NCBI GenBank assembly: GCA_025210805.1
Contig: JAOAQX010000017.1
Coordinates: forward strand, 1 to 32,506
Source of the DNA: Flavobacteriales bacterium
GTDB taxonomy: Bacteria; Bacteroidota; Bacteroidia; Flavobacteriales; CAJXXR01
Reading direction: 5' to 3'
DNA: 32,506 nt
Shown here: positions 15,391-23,212 of the stretch, one piece after another
Position numbering within the stretch: position 1 is the first letter of the stretch
Layout: every line of letters begins with the position of its first letter
Notes under the pieces: generated by a model
Database searches by the model: none
What the model was told of the DNA's origin: nothing
The model's input: the letters and a program-made list of their open reading frames with translations, nothing else
Made by a program: the position numbers and the translations under genes

Positions 15391-16737
15391 ATGAAAAAAA
15401 TATTGGCTTCTAAACCCATTCAGCTTAGTGCTGTATTGGTGCTCCTTTCTTCCCTTTTATCCATCGCTTACGCTACAGATCGATCTGAGTTTATATGGCT
15501 TACCATACAGTACAGCCTTGGCTTTATTAGCTTTGGTGTTTTGTATTTTAATGAGTATTTTACTTGGAAAAAATTACTGGGATTAGGAATTGTTATTCGT
15601 TTATTACTCTTTTTCGCAGAACCCAATCTTTCTAATGATTATTATCGTTTCCTTTGGGACGGGAGGATGATACTAGAAGGTCTAAACCCTTATCTGTCAA
15701 CACCAGAAAATTGGGTAAAAACCAACCCTGACATCATCAATCACGCACCAGAACTTTATAAAGGAATGGGAAGCCTAAACGGAAGTCATTTTACCTGTTA
15801 CCCACCTATCAATCAGTTTTACTTCATCATTTCTTCCATTTTTTATGACAATTCAATATATGGAAGTATGCTATGGATGCGTCTTTTTATATTCCTTTCT
15901 GAATTAGGTTTAGTTTGGTTTGGTATTCAGGTTTTAAAGCAAATGAAATTATCCCCTAGAAATATTCTACTGGTATTTCTTAACCCATATTTTATTTTAG
16001 AATCCTTTGTAAGCCTCCATTATGAGGGAGTTATGATATTTTTCCTTTTTGCAGCTTTGTTCTATTTAGGAAGAAAAAAAATGATTTTAGGAGCTTTGTT
16101 TTTTGCATTTTCAGTTGCCACGAAAGCCATTCCTTTACTCTTTTTACCCTTATTTCTAAAATATTTCGGATGGAAAAAAATGGTGCAATTTTCTGCTCTC
16201 ACTTTAATTTTCTTAGCATTTCTTTTTGCACCTTTTGTGAGTCAAGAACTGTATCATAATTTTATGAATAGTATCGAACTCTATTTTACTAATTTTGAGT
16301 TTAATGCTAGTATATACTATATTGTCCGTTATATTGGTTTTGAAATAAAAGGATATAATATTATCCACAGTGTAGGAAAAATAACACCTATTCTACTCCT
16401 TTTATTTATAACACTATATAGTTTATTCCGAAAAGGAAATAGTCAACAAGCATTGGTGAAATCTATGTTCCTTGCAATTCTTGTTTATTATCTCACTGCC
16501 ACCACGGTACATCCTTGGTATTTGATTCTTCCTTTAGGGCTCTCTGTTTTCTTACCAAAAAATCAATTAATGACACTATGGTCTCTAGTAATTATCTTGA
16601 GCTATTCTGCCTATGCGACACCCACATTTAAGGAGAACGGGTGGATGATTGCTCTAGAATACTTAGTGGTTTATTCTTATTTGATTTATTGGATTTTCAA
16701 CTACAAGAAAATATTAAACTCGCCTTCTTTAAATTAA
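15391..16737 (+). CDS. GT-C type membrane glycosyltransferase
   Basis: This 448-residue polytopic protein has about ten to twelve hydrophobic helices. Near the N terminus, after the first helices, is an acidic loop SNDYYRFLWDGRMILEGLNP (D83 and the YRFLWDG segment) typical of polyprenyl-phosphate-sugar-dependent GT-C enzymes (GPI mannosyltransferase/MptA/GT87-like). A second conserved stretch, TTVHPWYLILPL, lies near the C terminus. These enzymes use lipid-linked sugars on the outer face of the cytoplasmic membrane. It is the last gene of the operon, 12 bp after the GT2-methyltransferase fusion. A plausible division of labour is donor synthesis by the DPM-like GT2 and use by this enzyme. Confidence 0.83.
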   Translation: MKKILASKPIQLSAVLVLLSSLLSIAYATDRSEFIWLTIQYSLGFISFGVLYFNEYFTWKKLLGLGIVIRLLLFFAEPNLSNDYYRFLWDGRMILEGLNPYLSTPENWVKTNPDIINHAPELYKGMGSLNGSHFTCYPPINQFYFIISSIFYDNSIYGSMLWMRLFIFLSELGLVWFGIQVLKQMKLSPRNILLVFLNPYFILESFVSLHYEGVMIFFLFAALFYLGRKKMILGALFFAFSVATKAIPLLFLPLFLKYFGWKKMVQFSALTLIFLAFLFAPFVSQELYHNFMNSIELYFTNFEFNASIYYIVRYIGFEIKGYNIIHSVGKITPILLLLFITLYSLFRKGNSQQALVKSMFLAILVYYLTATTVHPWYLILPLGLSVFLPKNQLMTLWSLVIILSYSAYATPTFKENGWMIALEYLVVYSYLIYWIFNYKKILNSPSLN

Positions 16738-16967
16738 CCCTTATTTAAGTTTTTTGTATTTTTCTTAAAGAAGGAATATCTTATTTAAGTAAGCCATCCA
16801 AAATGAAACATTTAATTTAGATCAATACATCAATCAAGGTACATACAATAGTTTTCAACCAACAAAAATTAAATAGACAGTGGACTGAGCCTTCTAAGTC
16901 AAGCAGACAGACAGCTCGGAAAACTTGATATGTATTCTGAATACATTCCAAACATCTCTTTATTCGT

Positions 16968-16975
16968 TACCTTTG
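16968..16975 (+). promoter_or_regulatory. -7 promoter element of the 17-kb lipoprotein gene
   Basis: TACCTTTG fits the Bacteroidota -7 consensus TAnnTTTG and would place the transcript start near 16982. No good -33 TTTG was found at 19-20 bp. The rest of 16738-16967 shows nothing I can name apart from AT-rich dyads. Confidence 0.55.
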
Positions 16976-16995
16976 GTTAAATTAAAGTTATGATT

Positions 16996-17547
16996 ATGAA
17001 AAAAATTATCTTAATGGCATTTGCATTTAGTGCGATGCTTGCAACTTCTTGCGAAAAAGAAGAAGAAAAGAAAGTAGAACCACCTAAGCAAGAAGAACCA
17101 GCTGAAAAATCTAAACTCTTCAATAATTGGCAATGTACAGCAATTAACGTTGAAGGTTCTGCAAATATAACAGGTGCACCTATTGGGACATTTACTGCAA
17201 CAGGGTTTGATTTATCAGATTTTGAAGTTAACTTTATTGAAGCTTCTAAGGCTGTTACAAAATCTGGAAATTATAGCCTTAATGTGAAATTAAACACCTC
17301 GGCTGTACCGATAAATGAAACAACCTTAACAGATCAAGTTATTTTCCCAACTGGTACCTTTGTTGAAAACAATGACGGAACGATCACTATAAAAACGGGA
17401 ACCGAAGATGTTGTTGCAACAATCTTAGAAAACACCGATACAAAATTACAATTGAAAGCTTTGCTTAAATTGGAATACGAAATCACTCAGCTTAGTTCAA
17501 CGGTTTCGCTTCCTAGTAATGCTACTTTTACTTTTAAGAAGAAATAA
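16996..17547 (+). CDS. Lipocalin-like secreted lipoprotein (hypothetical)
   Basis: The product is about 183 residues from MKKIILMAFAFSAMLATSC (lipobox, cysteine 19), with a charged, Glu/Lys/Pro-rich linker (EKEEEKKVEPPKQEEP). A beta-strand-rich domain follows, and many threonines and strands end at FTFKKK. The domain resembles lipocalin-like or DUF4923-type small envelope lipoproteins of Bacteroidota, but I cannot assign a family with confidence. An ATG two codons earlier (16990) is also in frame. A -7 element just upstream would leave a very short leader. The stop codon coincides with the first bases of a family-2 repeat. Confidence 0.78.
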   Translation: MKKIILMAFAFSAMLATSCEKEEEKKVEPPKQEEPAEKSKLFNNWQCTAINVEGSANITGAPIGTFTATGFDLSDFEVNFIEASKAVTKSGNYSLNVKLNTSAVPINETTLTDQVIFPTGTFVENNDGTITIKTGTEDVVATILENTDTKLQLKALLKLEYEITQLSSTVSLPSNATFTFKKK

Positions 17548-17654
17548 TACCATTTATGGTGTTAATTTACTTATAGGTATAATGCCGATACATTGCTAAA
17601 AGCCAGTTATGAACGCAGTGAAATAAGTGGATAATTTTAGCAAGTAATCGGTAT
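17545..17654 (+). repeat. Family-2 dispersed repeat, copy 2
   Basis: The element starts at the lipoprotein stop codon with TAATACCATTTATGGTGTTA, then TTTACTTATAGGTAT. An inverted repeat follows, between GCCGATACATTGCTAAAA (about 17584-17601) and TTTTAGCAAGTAATCGGTAT (about 17635-17654), with a 33-nt loop. It is the best-preserved copy and the reference for comparison. It may act as an mRNA hairpin at the end of the lipoprotein transcript. Confidence 0.85.
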
Positions 17655-17756
17655 AAGACTATTTCTGACGTTAATTACGGAGTAATGCCAACAGTTCTAT
17701 AATATAGCCTAAACGATATCGCTAGGCACTATAATAAGCTATACGGCATAGAAAAT

Positions 17757-17788
17757 AAAAAAGGTGAGGATATATCCTCACCTTTTTT
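17757..17788 (+). terminator. Rho-independent terminator-like perfect palindrome
   Basis: A perfect 32-nt palindrome (AAAAAAGGTGAGGATA and its complement) carries a GC-rich GGTGAGGA/TCCTCACC stem and ends in a T6 run. It works in either direction and lies downstream of the lipoprotein gene and its repeat, in an otherwise feature-poor stretch (17655-17756). Confidence 0.85.
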
Positions 17789-17841
17789 AGATCTTGACAT
17801 TCTAGAACAATACTAGAGGTGACATTAAAATTAGATATAAA

Positions 17842-17871
17842 AAAATCCGAAGACTTTCATCTTCGGATTTT
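17842..17871 (-). terminator. Terminator of the initiator tRNA gene
   Basis: A 12-bp stem, AAAATCCGAAGA paired with TCTTCGGATTTT around a 6-nt loop, is followed on the minus strand by a T7 run. It lies 14 bp downstream of the tRNA 3' end. Confidence 0.88.
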
Positions 17872-17884
17872 CTATTTTTGGTAG

Positions 17885-17956
<72 letters not shown>

Positions 17957-18121
17957 TTGCAAATATAAGAAGCCTTTTGGATTTGCGTATACCTGCGGGA
18001 CTATTTTTTTACCATTATTTAATAATGACTTAATAACCAAAAGGATATTGCTGAAAATATTTTCAAATAAATTTTGAATACCCCATTCCTCTATTGAATT
18101 CGGAGCATCAATGAGCAATAT

Positions 18122-19342
18122 CTATTCTTTTTTAGGTTTTTCTTTGAGCTTAAAATTAATAGGAAGCACGTATTTAACCGCTACAGGATTTCCATCAACA
18201 GTTAAAGGTGTTACTTTCAGTTTACGTACCATTTCCTTTCCTGCTTCAAGAAGTTCTGGTACGTTTTCTTGACCTTGATCCCATTTTGCACGCAGTACTT
18301 TTAAATTCTTTGAGGTTCCTTCCTTTGTAATAACAAATTGGATAAAGATTTTTCCAGAATCACCTCTTTTTTTTGCTGCTTCAGGATACTTAAATCCAGT
18401 GCTTATCTGTTGCATAATTTCTGCATTTACCTTCTGGTAATTATCGGTTGTAGGCAAATGAGCATATTCCGCTTCTGAGGCTTCTTCTTGGCGGTGATTT
18501 TCTATTTCGGGAGTTTCGCAAGAAATCGCATTGACACCTAACAAACCAATTACCGAAAATGCAACCAAGCCTGTTTTCCATAGGCTCGTAGTTTTCTCTT
18601 TTTTCATCATAAAGATTCTTTTTTTGAAGTTAGTAAAATGACTATTCACCAAGCTTCTTTGCATTTCCTTTGTTGGAATATGAGCGCTCTTTGCAAACAC
18701 TTGTAAATAATCGGTATAAGAAAATTGTTCTAAAATTTTTTGATCTACATAAAACTCATGATTTTCCTTGAGTAATTTCTCTACCCAATTCCAGATAGGA
18801 ACAAACCAAAAGAACGTCCTCAAAAGCATCAAAATACTTAAATCCAAACTATGAAATGCTTGTTTGTGGATTTTCTCATGAGCAAGGATCACTTCCTTTT
18901 GTGGAAGTTGTTTACCAATCACGATCCATTTCCAAAAACAAAAGGCCTCTCTTTTTTCAGACTCCCAATACTCCTTTTTCTTTTGGGCTAGGTGGATCAT
19001 TTTCCCTATTTGATGAATTTGATAAATGGCAATTGAAATTTGAACGAAAACACCCAAACCGTAAAACAACCACCAGAAATTAAAACTCAAACCTTTTGAA
19101 GTATTTATTTGGTCTGTATTTAGGAGAATCTCAGGTAAAATTATTGTAGGAACTTCACTCTCAATTACCCAAAAATTGGGTGAAAAATTCATTAGAATAG
19201 GTAATAGCAGAATAGAAATCAAAATTATTCTGTTATGGACAAAACTTGATTCTTTACGCAACAAAATATGATAAAGCCCAAACATGAGCCCCCAGATAAA
19301 TACGGGAAACAATACCCAGTTTATGATCAATAAATTACTCAT
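18122..19342 (-). CDS. M56 (BlaR1-like) membrane metallopeptidase with C-terminal TonB-like domain
   Basis: This 406-residue protein has N-terminal transmembrane helices (about 8-26, 38-52, 88-108 and 165-182). An M56 zinc-peptidase motif HEKIH (155-159) lies in the cytoplasmic loop region, with a downstream NHEFYVD acidic motif. A further helix (256-272) is followed by a periplasmic tail. Residues about 300-400 form a TonB C-terminal-like domain (FKYPEAAKKRGDSGKIFIQF). BlaR1-type proteins sense signals across the membrane and cleave a BlaI-type repressor. The gene overlaps the blaI-like gene by 8 nt. The signal is unknown, and no beta-lactamase lies beside it. Confidence 0.88.
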   Translation of the reverse strand: MSNLLIINWVLFPVFIWGLMFGLYHILLRKESSFVHNRIILISILLLPILMNFSPNFWVIESEVPTIILPEILLNTDQINTSKGLSFNFWWLFYGLGVFVQISIAIYQIHQIGKMIHLAQKKKEYWESEKREAFCFWKWIVIGKQLPQKEVILAHEKIHKQAFHSLDLSILMLLRTFFWFVPIWNWVEKLLKENHEFYVDQKILEQFSYTDYLQVFAKSAHIPTKEMQRSLVNSHFTNFKKRIFMMKKEKTTSLWKTGLVAFSVIGLLGVNAISCETPEIENHRQEEASEAEYAHLPTTDNYQKVNAEIMQQISTGFKYPEAAKKRGDSGKIFIQFVITKEGTSKNLKVLRAKWDQGQENVPELLEAGKEMVRKLKVTPLTVDGNPVAVKYVLPINFKLKEKPKKE

Positions 19343-19697
19343 CTTTTAATTCTTTTAGGAGCGCTTCAATGTCTTCTATTTCTACTTCGTTTTCTTTCAT
19401 AAAAAAAGACAAAAATCGCTGTTTCGAGTTTCCAAAATAATCTTCCATAAGCATAGTCAACATATTCTTTTTGTATGCTGATCGTGCTATTTTGGGATGA
19501 TAATAATAGGTTCTTCCACTTTTTTCAAAATCAACAAATCCCTTTTTCTCCAGTATTCTTACTATTGTAGAAACTGTGGTAACGGCTACTTTTTTCTTTT
19601 TGGAAATAATTAAATGAATCTCTTTAACCGAAGCTTCTTTCTGCTCCCAAATTATTTGCATAATCTCCTCCTCTGCGGCTGTCATCTTGATACTCAT
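19335..19697 (-). CDS. BlaI/MecI/CopY family transcriptional repressor
   Basis: This 120-residue protein has a winged-helix domain of the BlaI/MecI family (about 4-75): MTAAEEEIMQIIWEQKEASV, then the recognition helix VAVTTVSTIVRILEKKGFVD and wing GRTYYYHP. A C-terminal dimerisation helix (about 80-120) follows. It is co-transcribed with, and overlaps, the M56 gene, forming the classical repressor/protease-sensor pair. A dyad sits inside its own promoter, suggesting autoregulation. ATGs at 19697 and 19685 are both possible. The first gives a leader of about 20 nt from the predicted transcript start. Confidence 0.9.
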   Translation of the reverse strand: MSIKMTAAEEEIMQIIWEQKEASVKEIHLIISKKKKVAVTTVSTIVRILEKKGFVDFEKSGRTYYYHPKIARSAYKKNMLTMLMEDYFGNSKQRFLSFFMKENEVEIEDIEALLKELKDE

Positions 19698-19723
19698 AAA
19701 GATACTTTATTGATTGTATGAAG

Positions 19724-19755
19724 CAAATATAACTAACTTTTTAGTTTAAACGAAA
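19724..19755 (-). promoter_or_regulatory. Promoter and candidate BlaI operator
   Basis: On the minus strand a -7 element TATATTTG (19724-19731) lies 27 bp upstream of the repressor ATG. The 16-nt dyad AACTAA-CTTT-TTAGTT (19731-19746) sits between the -7 and a weak -33 (TTCG). A third half-site, TTTAGTT, lies at about 19759-19765. The position suggests an autoregulatory operator. Confidence 0.6.
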
Positions 19756-19876
19756 TATTTAGTTGAATATTGTTCCCAAATGATCCATTCATAAGATCTA
19801 TTTTCTCATAAACCGAATGACGATACACAACGAATATTCAAGTATCAATAAAGAGATTTAGGATGAAATCTATTCG

Positions 19877-20854
19877 TTAAGCCCCTATTTTATCAACTTC
19901 CTCTTCCGTTTTTATCTGAGGAAGTGGTGTCCAAAGGGCTGACCAATTTTTCCATTGATATTTCTTTTGAAAAATAAGAAGCAATATAATGGATACGACA
20001 TAGAAAGGAAGGATTCCATCTTGCACATTCATTTCTTTGGTAAGAAAAAATGCATCGGTAGGAATAGCAGAGTTTTCATAATTAACAAAAACTGCCGAAA
20101 AAATATTATTTGCAGCATGATATCCCAGAGCCAATTCCAAACGATTATCCATAAAAACAATAAGCCCAAGTAGAATTCCTACACCAATATAATAAGTCAT
20201 CATCCAGCCTACACCGTGTTCATGAACTTCAGGGTTTTGAATATGCATAAGCCCAAATAAAGCACCCGAAATAAAAATAGGAACTAAAGGAATTCTAAAA
20301 TATTTACCCAAAAACTGCATTAAATATCCTCTAAACACAAATTCTTCCGTTGAAGTTTGTATAGGAATCAACAGGAAAGCTAAGAAAAGTAATACAATAG
20401 AATTTTTCCAATCAAACTGGAAGACGTAGTTCTCTGGTCCAGCAATAAAATAATAGTCCACAACTGAAATAAGAGCACTAAAAATAAACCAGATAAAAGT
20501 TGCAAAAAGTATTCTATTCCAGTCGACTTTAGAATAGGAGGAAATCAATCTTTTAAATCGGTCTTTATGAATGAGTTTCATCACCATTACTAAAGGAATC
20601 AGATATCCTAAAAAGGTAAAAACCAGTACGGCCAAAAGTAAATTACCATTAATATCAGCCCCTTTAAAAGCTGCAGAGAGATTCCCATCCTTCAAAGCAT
20701 TAAAGCTATCGGAATCCAAATGACTTACTGCTAAAATAATTAAGGGTATTGAGAATATAATATTTCCAATAATCATTAAAATAATGAGCACAGGAAGTCC
20801 TATTCCTGCATTAGAACGGTTACTATGTAAATTTAGAAAATCTCTTTGAATCAT
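19877..20854 (-). CDS. CPBP-family intramembrane glutamic endopeptidase (Abi/Rce1-like)
   Basis: This 325-residue polytopic protein (about seven to eight helices) has the CPBP/Rce1 catalytic motifs: EE at 170-171 in TSTEEFVFRGYL (EExxxR, R175), FGLMHIQN with H204, and LGYHAANN with H246 and N249/N250. These residues form the glutamate-centred active site known for the family. Bacterial members process peptides, bacteriocin-related substrates or prenylated-type proteins. Here the substrate is unknown. Upstream, between this gene and lpxK, is a family-2 repeat that starts 3 bp from the start codon and forms its whole leader. A short C-terminal charged tail (EEEVDKIGA) is present. Confidence 0.9.
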   Translation of the reverse strand: MIQRDFLNLHSNRSNAGIGLPVLIILMIIGNIIFSIPLIILAVSHLDSDSFNALKDGNLSAAFKGADINGNLLLAVLVFTFLGYLIPLVMVMKLIHKDRFKRLISSYSKVDWNRILFATFIWFIFSALISVVDYYFIAGPENYVFQFDWKNSIVLLFLAFLLIPIQTSTEEFVFRGYLMQFLGKYFRIPLVPIFISGALFGLMHIQNPEVHEHGVGWMMTYYIGVGILLGLIVFMDNRLELALGYHAANNIFSAVFVNYENSAIPTDAFFLTKEMNVQDGILPFYVVSIILLLIFQKKYQWKNWSALWTPLPQIKTEEEVDKIGA

Positions 20855-20856
20855 TT

Positions 20857-20968
20857 TATGCCATTTATGGTGTTTAATTACCTATTGGTTTAATGCCGAT
20901 ACATTGCTAAAGTTTAATGATGAACACTGTGATATTAGTGAGTAATTTTAGCAAGTAATTGGTATTAT
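20857..20968 (+). repeat. Family-2 dispersed repeat, copy 3
   Basis: It begins TGCCATTTATGGTGTTTAAT directly upstream of the CPBP start codon (minus strand). It ends at GCAAGTAATTGGTATTATTTA, overlapping the lpxK stop codon. The inverted-repeat core ATGCCGATACATTGCTAAA / TTTTAGCAAGTAATTGGTAT is conserved; the loop is diverged. It fills the whole lpxK-CPBP gap. Confidence 0.85.
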
Positions 20969-22008
20969 TTAATACTTTCTGGTAAAGCTAATAATTTTTC
21001 GTTAAGGTACTTAGTATCTTTTTCATTTAAGTCAATTTCTATTGGCCAATAAAAAATGGGTATATTTTTAAATAAATGTTCAAATTTTAATAAACGAATT
21101 GCATCTTTCTCTGTGCAAATAATGGCTTTGTTTTCTTGGTTGATTTGCTCAAAATAAGAAATTAATTCTTTGATATCTATTTCTTGAAAATCATAATGAT
21201 CTGCGTATTTGTGATGTTGAACTTGTTCACAAATATTTCTTACTTTCTTCACAAATAAATCAGATTTTGCAATTCCTGTTAAGGCAATACAATGTTCAAA
21301 ATGGTGATTTTTTTCGAGTATTTCCTGGTTAAAAACACTGGTTAGATTACCATAACTAATGGTTGAAAAAAGCACTTTTGCCTCTGTATAGCTTCTTATA
21401 TTATCAAAAATCTCTTTTTTCTGATTCGGTCTTAAAACCTCAGGACATTTCGTTACGATAACGATATCTGCACGCTGAGCTCCAAAACGATTTTCTCTCA
21501 AATTCCCCGCAGGAAGCACAAAATCATCATAAAAAGGATGATGATAATCTGTCAATAAAATATTGAGATTGGGTTGAATTTTTCTATGCTGAAACGCATC
21601 ATCAAGCACAATAAAGTCTGGACGTACATCACTCACCAAATTCCTTATTGCTCTCCTTCTTTCTTCATCTACCACTACATCTACATGAGGAAATTTTCTT
21701 TTCATCAAAAAAGGCTCGTCTCCTATCTCTTCTGCTGTGGTATGGCTATCAGCCAATAAATAACCTTTAGTTTTCCTTTTATAACCTCTACTCAAAATGG
21801 CTATTTTATTCCCTTCCAACATCCTTACACACATTTCTGTATGAGGTGTTTTCCCTGTTCCTCCTGTACTTAAATTTCCAATACAAATTAAAGGAGTACC
21901 GGATTCATGGGTAGAGAATATACCATAACGATAAAACACATTTCTAAGCGTAGTAATGAAGTTATAGAGAAGAGAAAATGGATAAAGAAGTAGCCTAAAT
22001 TTCTGCAT
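20965..22008 (-). CDS. lpxK: Tetraacyldisaccharide 4'-kinase
   Basis: This 347-residue enzyme phosphorylates the 4' position of lipid A disaccharide, the sixth step of lipid A synthesis, at the inner membrane. An N-terminal hydrophobic anchor (about 5-23) is followed by a Walker A loop in GNLSTGGTGKTPHTE (about 45-58). ILSRGYKRKT (70-80) and the DDAFQHR motif (136-142) are the family hallmarks. The Asp pair is the catalytic/Walker B site. Length and order match LpxK. No other lipid A genes lie beside it. The sigma/anti-sigma operon terminates about 130 bp upstream, so it has its own promoter, which I could not locate. Confidence 0.95.
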   Translation of the reverse strand: MQKFRLLLYPFSLLYNFITTLRNVFYRYGIFSTHESGTPLICIGNLSTGGTGKTPHTEMCVRMLEGNKIAILSRGYKRKTKGYLLADSHTTAEEIGDEPFLMKRKFPHVDVVVDEERRRAIRNLVSDVRPDFIVLDDAFQHRKIQPNLNILLTDYHHPFYDDFVLPAGNLRENRFGAQRADIVIVTKCPEVLRPNQKKEIFDNIRSYTEAKVLFSTISYGNLTSVFNQEILEKNHHFEHCIALTGIAKSDLFVKKVRNICEQVQHHKYADHYDFQEIDIKELISYFEQINQENKAIICTEKDAIRLLKFEHLFKNIPIFYWPIEIDLNEKDTKYLNEKLLALPESIK

Positions 22009-22132
22009 AGATGGAATACCTTGAGTCTTCTTGCAAAAATGGTGATTTTTTTCGACTTAAAACCCTTGCAAAAATCTTTTTAACAAAATTGAATTTCTTT
22101 TTTTGCGAAAAAGGAATGAATCATTTTTTCAC

Positions 22133-22168
22133 AAAAAAAGCACAAACTTGTATCATCAAGAATGTGCT
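22133..22168 (-). terminator. Terminator of the sigma/anti-sigma operon
   Basis: On the minus strand AGCACA-TT-CTTG pairs with CAAG-TT-TGTGCT around a 6-nt loop, with one internal TT/TT bulge, and is followed by seven Ts. It lies 27 bp after the anti-sigma stop. The rest of 22009-22132 holds no other feature. Confidence 0.72.
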
Positions 22169-22194
22169 CAATACTTTTGAGGAACTAAAAAAAC

Positions 22195-22425
22195 TTATTC
22201 CTTTAGTCGCTCCTTTATTTTTGTTTTCTCTGCTTCACTTAACTTCGGTACAGCACTTTTTAATCTATTAAAAAGAGCCTGCAACTGTTTATTATGTTTG
22301 TGGTATCTACCACAATACTTACACATCATTAGATGCATCCACATTTGCATACGTGTTCCCATGCTGAGTTTTTCACCCTCAACAACACGATTACTGAGTT
22401 CAGTTATTTCTTTACACTTTAGCAT
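22195..22425 (-). CDS. Small zinc-binding anti-sigma factor-like protein
   Basis: This 76-residue soluble protein begins MLKCKEITELSNRVVEGE, the usual N terminus of zinc-finger anti-sigma (ZAS/zf-HC2) domains, and has HLMMCKYC near 31-38, the HxxxCxxC zinc motif. It contains no transmembrane segment, unlike the membrane-anchored anti-sigma factors common in Bacteroidota, so it is probably cytoplasmic. It starts 9 bp after the sigma gene stop and so is co-expressed with its likely target. By analogy it holds the sigma factor inactive until an oxidative or metal signal releases it. Confidence 0.85.
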   Translation of the reverse strand: MLKCKEITELSNRVVEGEKLSMGTRMQMWMHLMMCKYCGRYHKHNKQLQALFNRLKSAVPKLSEAEKTKIKERLKE

Positions 22426-22434
22426 AGTACGTTT

Positions 22435-22989
22435 TTAATTCAACCATTTATCCTCAAGGCAAGATCTCATCAAGAGCTTTGCTCTGTGAGTCAAGACCCA
22501 ATAATTAGACTTACTTATTTCCAATTCATTACAAATAACCTCCGAATCATAATGTAATACATTTTTTAGCTTAAAAACAGAGGCTGCTTTTGGCGGAAGC
22601 AAAGATAAACAATAGGCAATGATCTTTTTTAGCTCCTCATTATCCATTTGTTTTGCTCCAAAATTGACATCCTTTGGGGCATTTTCATGATTCCACATTC
22701 CTTGACTCTTTCCTTCTTCCTCAAAAAAAGCAATAGAATTTGTGTTTTGTTTTTTGCTTTTCTCTTTATAATGATCATATATTTTTCTTTTGAGAATAGA
22801 AGTTAACCAAGTTTTCTCCGAAGATTTCCCTTGAAAGTTACTAAACCCTTTATAGGCTGCTAAAAAGGTTTCTTGAACCAAATCTTTAGCCATATCACGA
22901 TCATCAACTCTGTAATAAGCAAAATTGAATAGATAATCCGAATGATTATCTACCCATGTATTAAATTTCTCATTGACCTTAGACATCAT
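22435..22989 (-). CDS. ECF-type RNA polymerase sigma factor
   Basis: The product is about 184 residues with the two conserved sigma-70 regions. Region 2 (about 15-80) contains FNFAYYRVDDRDMAKDLVQE and the AAYKGFSNFQGKSSEKTWL stretch. A region 4 helix-turn-helix (about 125-180) contains LSLLPPKAASVFKLKNV and EVICNELEISKSNYWVLTH. A Q/N-rich linker separates the two. The longest frame opens at 23049, but the promoter -7 element lies at 23008-23015. The ATG at 22989 is therefore the likely start; a second ATG is the next codon. It leads an operon with the zinc anti-sigma. It may be autoregulated, since ECF factors often drive their own promoters. Confidence 0.9.
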   Translation of the reverse strand: MMSKVNEKFNTWVDNHSDYLFNFAYYRVDDRDMAKDLVQETFLAAYKGFSNFQGKSSEKTWLTSILKRKIYDHYKEKSKKQNTNSIAFFEEEGKSQGMWNHENAPKDVNFGAKQMDNEELKKIIAYCLSLLPPKAASVFKLKNVLHYDSEVICNELEISKSNYWVLTHRAKLLMRSCLEDKWLN

Positions 22990-23007
22990 ATTCCTTTGCT
23001 GTTTACA

Positions 23008-23015
23008 CAAATATA
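23008..23015 (-). promoter_or_regulatory. -7 promoter element of the sigma factor operon
   Basis: TATATTTG on the minus strand lies 18 bp from the chosen start. No good -33 TTTG is found at 19-20 bp spacing. It also shows that the extended frame beginning at 23049 is not translated from this transcript. Confidence 0.55.
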
Positions 23016-23050
23016 TTAAAATATTGATTTTATTTGTAATTTCAAACACC

Positions 23051-23160
23051 TAATACCATTCCTCGTGTCTGTTAATCTAATTTAGCCATAAGCCGATAAG
23101 TCATTAAAAATCAACTATAAATGCAGTGAAATTTGGGAATATTCGGGAAGTATCAGTATA
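23051..23160 (+). repeat. Family-2 dispersed repeat, copy 4 (diverged)
   Basis: TAATACCATTCCTCGTGTCT begins the copy and TCGGGAAGTATCAGTATA ends it, in the same order as copy 2 but with many changes and a disrupted core stem. It lies between the divergent sigma and methyltransferase genes. Confidence 0.7.
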
Positions 23161-23212
23161 AAAACAAGAGTTTCTTATTTTTTAAAAAAGAATTTATTTT
23201 ACAAAAACCGTT

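Noticed and set aside
16738-16770. Terminator after the GT-C gene
   Set aside because: The dyad TTTAAG...CTTAAA is AT-only with no T run at the proper place, so a terminator cannot be claimed.
22011-22271. Plus-strand open frame over the terminator and lpxK upstream region
   Set aside because: It runs through the terminator hairpin and into the anti-sigma gene in the opposite direction. The protein is low-complexity, with no motif.
22990-23049. Longer N terminus of the ECF sigma factor
   Set aside because: The -7 element of its promoter lies inside the extension at 23008-23015.
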